The notes under the pieces were generated by a model. The model saw nothing but the letters and a program-made list of their open reading frames with translations, did no database searches and had not been told where the DNA came from. A program made the position numbers and the translations under genes. A stretch of DNA of 16,368 nucleotides from an uncultured Eisenbergiella sp. Its GTDB lineage: Bacteria; Bacillota; Clostridia; Lachnospirales; Lachnospiraceae. The DNA lies in contig CANQTI010000015.1 in the NCBI GenBank assembly GCA_947626725.1, positions 1 to 16,368 on the forward strand, given 5' to 3'. Numbering within the stretch: position 1 is the first letter of the stretch; the number at the start of each line of letters is the position of its first letter. This document shows, in pieces, positions 1-6,800 of the stretch.

Positions 1-1050
1 TGCTGTTCGGTGTCGGTGCTGTTTCTGCTGAAGACCGGTTCCCTGCGGCCCGTTCATATGTATGTCCTGAACGCGGTGAGCGGCCTGATGAATACGGTGC
101 AGCAGCCGGCCGGTGAGGTGGCGATGACGCTGATCACGCCGAAGGCGCAGTATCAGCGGGCAAGCGGCCTGAAGTCGTTTTCGAATGCGCTGGTCACGAT
201 CCTGCATCCTGTGTTCGCGGCGCCGCTCTATGGAGCAGCGGGCATGGACGGCGTGATCGGCGTGGATCTTGCGGCATTTGCCGCGGCCTTCACGGCGCTG
301 GCGTTTTTCGTGCATATCCCGTCGGCGGAGACGCAGCGTGCGGATGGGGCAAAAGAGAGTGTTTTGTCGGCCACGAAGGCGGGGCTCGCCTGTCTGTACC
401 GCAATGGTCTGGTTCTCTGGCTGATCCTGTTTTTCGCGGGCGTGAATCTGGCGGCGTCCGCCCTGGACGCGGCGCTGCCGCCCTATGTGCTTTCCCGCGC
501 AAACGGCGGAAAAGCGGTGCTGGGGATTGTCACTTCCTGCGCCGGGATCGCGTCGCTGGCGGGAAGCCTCGCGGCGGCCGCACTTCCGGTGCCGAAGAAC
601 CGCGTTCGCGTGATCCTGCTGACCGCGCTGTTTTCGCTGGGGTCGGAATGCTTTCTTCTGGCGTTCGTCAGGACGCCGGTGTGGTGGTGCATCGCCCAGA
701 TACTGGGCTGGTTTGTCGTTCCCGTCATGAACGCCAATCTCGATGTGATCCTGCGCAGCACCATTCCGCCCAGGATGCAGGGCAGGGTCTATGCCTGTCG
801 GAACACGATGCAGTTTTTTACCATTCCCATCGGGACCTTTATCGGCGGCTTTCTGGTGGATAAGGTCTGCGAGCCGTGGATGGCGCGGACGGATCCGAAT
901 GGACTTCCGGCGCGGCTGTTCGGCGTTGGAAAGGGATCCGGCGCGGCGCTGGTCATGTTCCTGCTGGGGCTTTTGAGCGTCGGCGTGTGCCTTGGGTTCG
1001 GCCGGATCCTCAGGCGGTATGATCCGAAAGAGCCGTCCGGGGAGCAGTGA
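1..1050 (+). CDS. MFS efflux transporter, C-terminal part (5' end outside window)
   Basis: The frame is open from base 1 to the TGA at 1048-1050, giving 349 visible residues. The GTG at base 10 is not a credible start because the frame continues upstream without a ribosome binding site. The protein is very hydrophobic, with about nine membrane-spanning stretches separated by short basic loops. The segment NAVSGLMNTVQQPAGEVA near the visible start and the RMQGRVYACRNTMQF segment near residue 260 are typical of Firmicutes major facilitator superfamily exporters of the macrolide/multidrug-efflux type. Such proteins export small molecules across the cytoplasmic membrane by proton antiport; the substrate cannot be read from the sequence. 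A normal family member has about 400-430 residues, so roughly the first 60-80 are missing at the window edge. The C-terminus ends in a charged tail (RRYDPKEPSGEQ) directly abutting a degraded surface-protein fragment. Family call is confident; substrate unknown. Confidence 0.85.
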   Translation, partial: CCSVSVLFLLKTGSLRPVHMYVLNAVSGLMNTVQQPAGEVAMTLITPKAQYQRASGLKSFSNALVTILHPVFAAPLYGAAGMDGVIGVDLAAFAAAFTALAFFVHIPSAETQRADGAKESVLSATKAGLACLYRNGLVLWLILFFAGVNLAASALDAALPPYVLSRANGGKAVLGIVTSCAGIASLAGSLAAAALPVPKNRVRVILLTALFSLGSECFLLAFVRTPVWWCIAQILGWFVVPVMNANLDVILRSTIPPRMQGRVYACRNTMQFFTIPIGTFIGGFLVDKVCEPWMARTDPNGLPARLFGVGKGSGAALVMFLLGLLSVGVCLGFGRILRRYDPKEPSGEQ

Positions 1051-1360
1051 CGCGACCGTCACCTTTCCTAAGGTCGATTTCACGAATAAGGATACCTATG
1101 ATTTTTCTGTCACGCTGGAAGACCGGTACGGGCTCATCATCGAGGTCAACGGAGATTTTTCTTTTGATGTTCCCCTGTTCGGCGGCGGCAACAGTATCGA
1201 TGTTGCGGTAACAAATGCGGCGGGCAACAGCGTGAGCCATACCGCCCGCGTCACGAAGCTGATGCAGGAGGAGCCTGAGGAGGAAGCGTGCAAAGGAACT
1301 GGCGGCCGGGCCGGTACGCCCCGGTTTTATCTGAATCAAAAGAGCATTTGCAGCAAATGA
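1050..1360 (+). pseudogene. Remnant of an Ig-like domain from a secreted or surface protein
   Basis: A frame shifted relative to the MFS gene reads DATVTFPKVDFTNKDTYDF and, further on, a strand-rich stretch ending AAGNSVSHTARVTKL, then an acidic EEPEEE tail and a non-descript end before the TGA at 1358-1360. Alternating hydrophobic residues and the GNSVS...VTKL ending resemble the last strands of a bacterial Ig-like domain. The frame extends back into the MFS gene to an ATG at 992, but the residues encoded there are simply the shifted MFS 3' end. There is no ribosome binding site or plausible own start, and no signal peptide. I read it as the 3' tail of a lost surface-protein gene joined to the MFS gene by deletion or recombination. 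Alternatively it is a small translated ORF of unknown role. The domain resemblance is by eye only. Confidence 0.45.
1306..1330 (+). terminator. Possible rho-independent terminator after the MFS gene
   Basis: CCGGG (1306-1310) pairs with CCCGG (1320-1324) over a 9-nt loop and is followed at once by TTTTAT. The stem is short and the T-run modest. It lies inside the remnant reading frame, which further argues that this frame is not a working gene. Confidence 0.4.
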
Positions 1361-1399
1361 TCGCGCAATTCTGGATCATCATGTCGTAATTCTTTATTG

Positions 1400-1405
1400 T
1401 ATAAT
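1400..1405 (+). promoter_or_regulatory. Candidate -10 box for the rec1 gene
   Basis: A perfect TATAAT sits at 1400-1405 in an AT-rich stretch, 87 nt before the recombinase start codon. No convincing -35 box is visible 16-18 nt upstream, so it may be a -10-dependent or weak promoter. It would give a leader of about 80 nt that contains the hairpin at 1439-1470. Confidence 0.45.
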
Positions 1406-1438
1406 CAGAAAAAAGTCACATAATAAAAAGAGAGATTC

Positions 1439-1470
1439 TGAACGCAGGTCTTCCCAAAGGCCTGCGTTCA
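1439..1470. promoter_or_regulatory. 14-bp hairpin in the rec1 leader
   Basis: TGAACGCAGGTCTT (1439-1452) pairs with the mirror arm ending CCTGCGTTCA (1457-1470) around a CCCA loop, with one G-T pair. On the plus strand it is followed by AAAATACAAG, so it is not a canonical terminator for plus-strand RNA. On the minus strand a TCTTTTT run lies about 10 nt past the stem, so it could stop antisense transcription. It ends 9 nt before the GGGGG ribosome binding site of the recombinase and could influence its translation or mRNA stability. Confidence 0.6.
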
Positions 1471-1492
1471 AAAATACAAGGGGGATTTCTTT

Positions 1493-2344
1493 ATGGACAG
1501 CCAAAATTATCAGATCACTGAAACTCTTATTTCCGATTTCCGTTCTTTTCTCATCCGGGAAGAAAAAAGCGAGGGTACCGTGGAGAAATATATGCGGGAT
1601 ATCCGCGCTTTTTCTGTATGGCTGGGGGAACGGCCGGCTACCAGGGAAAATGTGGCCGCCTGGAAAAACGATCTTCAGAAACGGAACTATGCGCCCGTCA
1701 CGGTGAATTCCATGCTTTCAGCGCTGAACACCTTTTTTGAATTTACAGGGTGGCGGGAAAGCAGGGTGAAGTTTCTTCATATTCAGCGGCGGCTGTTCCG
1801 GGAGCCGGGCAGGGAACTGACGCGCATGGAATACGAACGCCTGGTGAGGACTGCGATGAAGCTGGGCCGGGAGCGCATCGCCCTGCTGATGGAGACGATC
1901 TGCGCCACCGGGATCCGGGTATCGGAGGTGAAATATATAACGGTGGATATCCTGCGGGCCAGACGGGCGGACATATCTCTGAAGGGAAAGATACGAACGA
2001 TCCTCCTGCCGGGGAAGCTGTGCAAAAAATTGATCCTGTATGCAAAAAAACAGGGCATCACGCAGGGAGAGGTGTTTTTGACAGGCAGCGGGAAAAGCCT
2101 TTCCAGAAGCCAGATCTGGCAGGAAATGAAGGCCCTGTGCGCGGAAGCGGGCGTGGAGGCCTCCAAGGTCTTTCCGCATAATCTCCGGCATCTGTTTGCC
2201 GTGATCTGGTACAGGGCCAGTCATGATATCGTGAAGCTGGCGGATCTGCTGGGGCACAGCAGCATTGAGACGACGCGGATTTATCTGATCGCGAGCGGAG
2301 AAGAACATATGCAGCTTCTGGAACGGATGGGGCTGGTAGTCTGA
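1493..2344 (+). CDS. Tyrosine recombinase with complete active site (Rec1, putative DNA invertase)
   Basis: This 283-residue protein has the two-domain layout of XerC/XerD-type recombinases: an N-terminal SAM-like core-binding domain (about residues 8-95) and a catalytic domain (about 105-283). The catalytic residues can be read directly: R142 in ATGIRVSEV, K166 in the LKGKIRTILLP beta-hairpin, H229 and R232 in PHNLRH, H255 in LLGHSS, and nucleophile Y264 in TTRIYL. The family cuts and rejoins DNA strands through a 3'-phosphotyrosine link at short inverted half-sites. The ATG at 1493 follows AAGGGGG (1478-1484) at a good distance. The length is close to Xer and short for a phage integrase, and no excisionase or phage gene is nearby. 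Directly downstream is a 416-bp segment with perfect 18-bp inverted ends, which makes this protein the obvious candidate to flip it. Housekeeping XerC/XerD is less likely because of this context and the paralogue at 2936. The substrate is inferred, not shown. Confidence 0.9.
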   Translation: MDSQNYQITETLISDFRSFLIREEKSEGTVEKYMRDIRAFSVWLGERPATRENVAAWKNDLQKRNYAPVTVNSMLSALNTFFEFTGWRESRVKFLHIQRRLFREPGRELTRMEYERLVRTAMKLGRERIALLMETICATGIRVSEVKYITVDILRARRADISLKGKIRTILLPGKLCKKLILYAKKQGITQGEVFLTGSGKSLSRSQIWQEMKALCAEAGVEASKVFPHNLRHLFAVIWYRASHDIVKLADLLGHSSIETTRIYLIASGEEHMQLLERMGLVV

Positions 2345-2401
2345 AAGGGGGTGGGGGATACCGGATTGTGCCTGCGGGAAAATTAGAGTCTAAGGAAGAA
2401 A

Positions 2402-2422
2402 TAAAAAAACGCCTTGAGGGCG
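2402..2422 (-). terminator. Minus-strand rho-independent terminator left of the invertible segment
   Basis: Read on the minus strand, ACGCC, a 5-nt loop CTCAA, then GGCGT is followed directly by a run of seven T (sharing the last T of the stem) and ATTT. This is a compact but classic intrinsic terminator for leftward transcription. No leftward gene ends here. The only visible leftward promoter is the one inside the segment at 2610-2638, so the terminator appears placed to absorb its transcript and to protect the rec1 gene from antisense RNA. Confidence 0.7.
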
Positions 2423-2449
2423 TGATATGGCTTTCGGTGAAAAGGGCGA

Positions 2450-2467
2450 AATGAACATTTTGTGAGT
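2450..2467 (+). repeat. Left inverted repeat (IRL), 18 bp
   Basis: AATGAACATTTTGTGAGT here is the exact reverse complement of the sequence at 2848-2865. Outside this core the flanks do not match, so the repeat is sharply bounded. By hand estimate, an 18-bp perfect inverted match within a 600-bp gap is very unlikely by chance. It is the likely left crossover site for Rec1. Confidence 0.8.
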
Positions 2468-2506
2468 TTTTTGAGTCCAAAATCACCTTTCTACCAAATG
2501 AATACC

Positions 2507-2537
2507 GGGAAATCCTGCTGATATCATCAGATTTCCC
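2507..2537. promoter_or_regulatory. Imperfect hairpin within the invertible segment
   Basis: GGGAAATC (2507-2514) pairs with GATTTCCC (2530-2537). The intervening bases pair further around the TGATATCA palindrome (2518-2525) with a bulge and one mismatch. It lacks a following T-run on either strand, so it does not look like a terminator. It would lie in the leader RNA made from the internal promoter in either orientation. A role as an RNA structure or protein-binding site is possible but unproven. Confidence 0.45.
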
Positions 2538-2602
2538 CTCTATTCTGGTGCATAGAATCCTGTGCTGCCTGATAAAATTTACAATTTACCAATAATTCCA
2601 TT

Positions 2603-2638
2603 TTGCCTCATTATACCAAGTCATCCTCTTTTTGTCTA
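2603..2638 (-). promoter_or_regulatory. Sigma-A promoter inside the invertible segment, facing left
   Basis: On the minus strand TAGACA (2638-2633; five of six bases match TTGACA), a 17-bp spacer and a perfect TATAAT (2615-2610) form a near-consensus housekeeping promoter. The start site should fall near 2603. In the present orientation it transcribes through IRL into the terminator at 2422-2402 and reaches no gene. It is the only promoter of this quality in the segment. Confidence 0.75.
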
Positions 2639-2821
2639 TATAAATATTTGCTAATTTCAGAAAAAAGTTCCGTCAATTAACCGGAAAAATTACATTCTTT
2701 TCAACTTCCCATTTTCATCCTAAAAAAAGAGCGTGTTAAGAACAGACGGTATTTTCCCTTCGAAAAGCCCGCCCGGACACACCTCATAACGAAAATTTAG
2801 TATTGCAGAAATGTACGCTCG

Positions 2822-2835
2822 TTTCTGATCAGAAA
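2822..2835. repeat. 14-bp perfect palindrome beside the right inverted repeat
   Basis: TTTCTGATCAGAAA is self-complementary and lies 12 bp inside IRR. It has no matching copy at the same distance from IRL, so it marks one end of the segment only. It could be an operator or an accessory-protein site. There is no direct evidence for a binding protein. Confidence 0.4.
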
Positions 2836-2847
2836 AAAGGCCGAATG

Positions 2848-2865
2848 ACTCACAAAATGTTCATT
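2848..2865 (-). repeat. Right inverted repeat (IRR), 18 bp
   Basis: ACTCACAAAATGTTCATT is the exact reverse complement of IRL at 2450-2467. It lies 70 bp upstream of the rec2 start codon, so inversion would place the internal promoter upstream of rec2 without disrupting its ribosome binding site. Confidence 0.8.
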
Positions 2866-2902
2866 ATGGACTGTTTCCGCGCTGCGGGATGCTGTCCAGG
2901 GG

Positions 2903-2918
2903 CAGCGGGCCGCCGCTG
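2903..2918 (+). promoter_or_regulatory. GC-rich hairpin just upstream of the rec2 ribosome binding site
   Basis: CAGCGG (2903-2908) and CCGCTG (2913-2918) form a perfect 6-bp stem with a GCCG loop, ending 5 nt before AAGGAG. It is followed by A-rich, not T-rich, sequence, so it is not a terminator. It may affect ribosome access or processing of the rec2-adhesin mRNA. Confidence 0.35.
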
Positions 2919-2935
2919 GAAAAAAGGAGTACGGG

Positions 2936-3745
2936 ATGCCAGAAAAAGACGAAGTGAAGATGACGAAGGATATGATCGATGGGTTCCTCGCCGAAATGGA
3001 CAGGGAAGGCCGGTGCAGGAGTTCCCTTCGCAGCTATCGGCAGGTGCTCACAGGGCTGTATCGGTACCTGCAGCCGGAAGGCGGTGTGCTCAGCAGGACC
3101 TCCATGCTGGGATGGTACGACTGGCTGCAGAAGCAGGGATTTTCGCGGCGGACGATCAACGCCAGGACGTCGATACTCAACAGCTTTCTGAAGTACATAG
3201 GAAAGCGGGAATGGCTGAAAACGGATTTTTATGAAAAAGGCGAGGAGCTGCAGCCGGAACTGAGCAGGACGGAGTATATGAGGCTTTTGAAAACGGCCAG
3301 AAATCTGGGGAAGCAAAGGGAATATCTGCTGATCAAGGTGCTGGGCAGCCTGGGCGTCAGGACTCAGGAACTGGGATGCATTACCGTTGAGGCGGTTCGG
3401 GAAGGAAGGGCGGAACCCGAAAGCTACAATCAGAAACGGGTTCTGTATATTCCCACGGCGATGCAGAAGGAACTGCTCGACTATGCCGCAGAGGAAGGCA
3501 TCCGTACCGGCCCGATCCTCCAGACACAGGAGGGCGGTCTGATGTCGCGCTCGACGATGTGGTACATGGTGAGCAGCGTAGGCCGGGAGGCAGGACTGGA
3601 CGAGGGAAAGGCGAATCCCAGATGCCTGTGGCGAATGTACTGCAATACCTATGAGGGGATCCGGTCGAGTATCATGGTGCTGGTCGAACGGGCCTATGAA
3701 CGGATCATAAACGAAGAACAACTGGTGATCGGCTGGGAAAAATGA
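2936..3745 (+). CDS. Catalytically degenerate tyrosine recombinase paralogue (Rec2)
   Basis: This 269-residue protein aligns without gaps to Rec1 from about residue 108 onward; 23 of 53 positions are identical over residues 108-160 by direct count. It keeps the first arginine (R142 in LGVRTQEL) and a lysine near the beta-hairpin (K167), but at the positions of Rec1 H229, R232, H255 and Y264 it has R229, W232, E255 and V264. Without the nucleophilic tyrosine it should not cut DNA, although the N-terminal core-binding domain (about 10-95) and the overall fold look intact. The ATG follows AAGGAG (2924-2929) at 6 nt. The gene starts 70 bp past IRR and ends 71 bp before the giant adhesin with no terminator between, so the two are probably co-transcribed. 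A role as a DNA-binding accessory or antagonist of Rec1 is inferred. It could also be a decaying duplicate, but the full-length frame argues against simple decay. Confidence 0.85.
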   Translation: MPEKDEVKMTKDMIDGFLAEMDREGRCRSSLRSYRQVLTGLYRYLQPEGGVLSRTSMLGWYDWLQKQGFSRRTINARTSILNSFLKYIGKREWLKTDFYEKGEELQPELSRTEYMRLLKTARNLGKQREYLLIKVLGSLGVRTQELGCITVEAVREGRAEPESYNQKRVLYIPTAMQKELLDYAAEEGIRTGPILQTQEGGLMSRSTMWYMVSSVGREAGLDEGKANPRCLWRMYCNTYEGIRSSIMVLVERAYERIINEEQLVIGWEK

Positions 3746-3800
3746 CGGTCACGATATGATAGCCTTGAATAGAACAACGCCGGACAGGGCGGGGTATATG

Positions 3801-3807
3801 GGAGGAG
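3801..3807 (+). promoter_or_regulatory. Ribosome binding site of the giant adhesin
   Basis: GGAGGAG lies 9 nt before the ATG at 3817 and decides that start over the in-frame ATG at 3829. No promoter or terminator is visible between the end of rec2 (3745) and this site, which supports co-transcription. Confidence 0.8.
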
Positions 3808-3816
3808 TAAAATCTT

Positions 3817-6800
3817 ATGAGACGAATCATGGAACATGCAAAAGCGCACAGACTGCTGGCAGTGCTGCTTTGTCTGTGTATGGTACTGCCGTCGCTCAGC
3901 GGGATCGGCAGCATACCGCGGATCGTGGAGGCTGCGGACACATCGGGAAAAACGCCGGGCGCCTCGAAATATGTGGCCGATCCGATCACGATGGAGAGTT
4001 ATCAGAATGTGCTGAACCTCGATGTGAACTCCCGCAATGCGGGCCGCCTGTGGATGGATAAGTCGGTTTCGGTGGGAGACATTACGCTGTCAGAGGCAGA
4101 CGATGGGGTGAATGCGACCATTACGAATTCCAGCGATTTCCTCCACGCTTTTTCTGTACTCGGTTCCAGCCAGGAAATGATCGGCGTGCCGCCCACGAGG
4201 ACGGTGATTGTGTTTGATAATTCCGGTACGATGTATGCAAGTCCCAAAGCGGACAATATAAGCGGTACCCGTATCGGAAAGACGGTTGAGGCGATTAACA
4301 GGGCAATTGATTCGTTAATGGCGGCAAGCCAGTATAATGAAGTGGCTGTGGTGCTTTTTGGAAATGGGGAAACAGACAGCAACAAGAAGGAAATCCAGAA
4401 AAATACAGCTGTAACCATTCTTCCGATGGCGCATTATGCCCCGAATCAGCAGGAGATAGCGGATAAGGGATATACATCGTACATCAATGCCTCCTGGGGA
4501 AGCTTGGAGGCCTCCAGTTCTGGGCAAATGAGCGGGGGCTTTGTGAGCGTGGAGAGGAAGATGCTGCCTAAAACGGATGCGGATTATGCTAGTAGTGGTA
4601 CCGTAAGTTATGCCAATGGTACGACAAATATAGATGCCGGTATCTATCAGGGAATGAAGGAACTGTTGGAGGTTGAGAAAAAAACAGTCACGCTTGGAAC
4701 AGAAACCTATCAATATGTTCCTGCCATGGTTGTATTGACAGACGGTTCCGCTACGGATTCTCTAACGGGGCCTTTTTCCAATCCGGTAATGGAAAGCTAT
4801 GGACTGGTTAATGAACCGGGAAACAAATTCCAGTCTTTTATCCAGGACTGGTATAATCCTACAGCGAAAAGTAATGGTAAAACATGGGAACAGTTTGTCC
4901 ATTTTAATGCTGTCACAAAAAAATATGAGCAGATAGGCTGGAATGAAGGGCAAAAGGAGGAACCCTATCAAACAAAGAAGCCAAATGACCAGTGGCTGGA
5001 GGCCATGAAAGATTTTGCAGACACCTATAGATCTACGCACAAATACATGCTTTTACATACTCTGATGACGGCCGCTTATCATAAGGCCGCAGTTGAGAAA
5101 GCGTATGGGGATACGGCCCTTTCCGTGTATTCTGTATCTGTAGACATTACAAGCCCGGCAACCGTCATCAAGGATCATGCGGAAGATACGATCACGGAAG
5201 AAAGTTTAAATAATGGGAAGGATTATATCACGACCAATGGTCCGACCATGAATCCAGGTATGTATTTCAATAAGACCTGGTTGAAAGATGCCGGATATAT
5301 TACTAGATCCGATGTGACCAATGCCACGAAGCTGGGATGGGAGGATACTGTATACAATAATAAGCAACCGGGGGGTGCAGAGCCAGCGTCTATCAAGGGC
5401 TACAATACAGGGTCTGCTATCATTCTGGGAATGACAGACGCGTATGATGCCTATACGGAATGGGAAAAAGGAAATTCTGCAGGCACTTTTAAGTATCAGT
5501 CCTGGAGTGAGATACACGGCCTGATGACTGAAATGAAAAGTGAGCGCCTGCTTACGGAAGATCTTTTTAAAGGACATGGCGGCCTGTTGAATGACGGAAA
5601 ACATGAATTGTCTATTAAGGATATTACGACTATACACGACAATGCGTATTATGCGCGTCCAGTACAGGATCGGTCGGAGAATTTTCCGCATTTAACGGGC
5701 GAAAAGACGGATGATAACCCCTATGGACTGACAGATGAGGATGTCAAGAAGAATATCAACTATATCAAGCGGGCATACTATGCCGAAACGGCGATAGAAG
5801 GGGCCGATCAAATTAAAAGTGCTTTTGAAGAGATTATTAATGAGATCAATCAGCCCGTCTTCACCCCGGTAGGCGGGAAAAATGACCTGGATGCCGAGGA
5901 CGCTGTTACATATATGGACCCCATGGGAAAATACATGGAGGTCAAAGATGTGGACAGCATAGTGCTGTTTGGCCAAAGATACGGCGAAGTTAAAGCTGCG
6001 GTATTTGACTATAGATTTTATTCCGCACACAATGACGGCGGCGAGTTTAAGGAAGGGTGGTATGGAGCCGATGACACTTATGATGGTTCTATCCCCACCA
6101 CTCATTCTAAGAATGGAGTATGGGATGAGGGATGGACATACTACATAGGGCCGAATACGGCGCGGCAGTTCGTGTCCTCTATTCCGGAAACGGGGGAAAT
6201 GGAGGCAGAGCAGAATAGTAAATTCCGAAATACCATATATACGATATATCGTCTTGATTTGGAGAGTACGGAACGCGATAAACTGCGGATGAATCCGGCT
6301 TATGGAACAGACGCAGAACTGGAAGCCTGGAAAGATAATAAAACGATTCAGGACACAGACCCGAAACCCAATTCCTATTATACCAATTTTGACGGCGTAT
6401 ATAAACTCAGCGATGTCCGTGTGTGGGTAGAAGATACCGGCAACTATAACGATACGCTGGTGGATTCGAGCGGTATCATGTCCGGTACGGGATATGACGA
6501 GGCATTATTTGTCAACGTCCCGGTTTCGGTGGTGCCGATCCGCAAGGTGACGATTGATTACAGCGAATCAAACGGCGAATATCGCACGAATAAAGGGGCG
6601 GCCTCGCATGAAGATCTGCCGTTCCGGCTGTTTTATGATGTGGGGATTCAAAGCGATCTGATGACGGAAGACGGGCATTCTGTGGACATGACCAAACTGA
6701 GCGCCGGTTATCTGGATCATTACAAGATTATTACAGAAGGAAATAAAACCCAGTGGAATAATAATAAGCTGGAGGCTAATCAGTTATTAAGCGAGGGGGA

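Larger units (their letters stand above)
2450..2865. promoter_or_regulatory. Putative invertible promoter segment (phase-variation switch)
   Basis: A 416-bp non-coding, AT-rich segment is bounded by perfect 18-bp inverted repeats and lies between a complete tyrosine recombinase gene and the rec2-adhesin operon. It contains one strong sigma-A promoter, on the minus strand, facing away from the operon. I found no comparable rightward promoter in it. Inversion maps base x to 5315 minus x, moving the -10 box to 2700-2705 and the -35 box to 2677-2682 on the plus strand, with transcription starting near 2712 toward the rec2 start at 2936. Recombinase-controlled invertible promoters in front of surface-structure genes are an established form of phase variation (fimS of E. 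coli; the RecV switches of Clostridioides difficile). That this one flips is inferred. Confidence 0.75.

Noticed and set aside
2774..2803. Possible rightward promoter CGGACA-18-TAGTAT near IRR
   Set aside because: Only four of six bases match at each box, with a non-optimal spacer. It might give basal expression but is far weaker than the minus-strand promoter.
2803..3234. 143-codon plus-strand frame starting inside the invertible segment
   Set aside because: It overlaps rec2 out of frame, has no ribosome binding site, and its sequence is Arg/Gly-rich translation of the rec2 codons.
2864..3721. 285-codon minus-strand frame opposite rec2
   Set aside because: The plus-strand frame has a good ribosome binding site and clear homology to Rec1; the antisense frame has neither.
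1493..3745. Two integrase-like genes as part of a prophage or integrative element
   Set aside because: No phage structural, replication, excisionase or conjugation genes are present, no tRNA attachment site was seen, and the inverted rather than direct repeats fit inversion, not excision.
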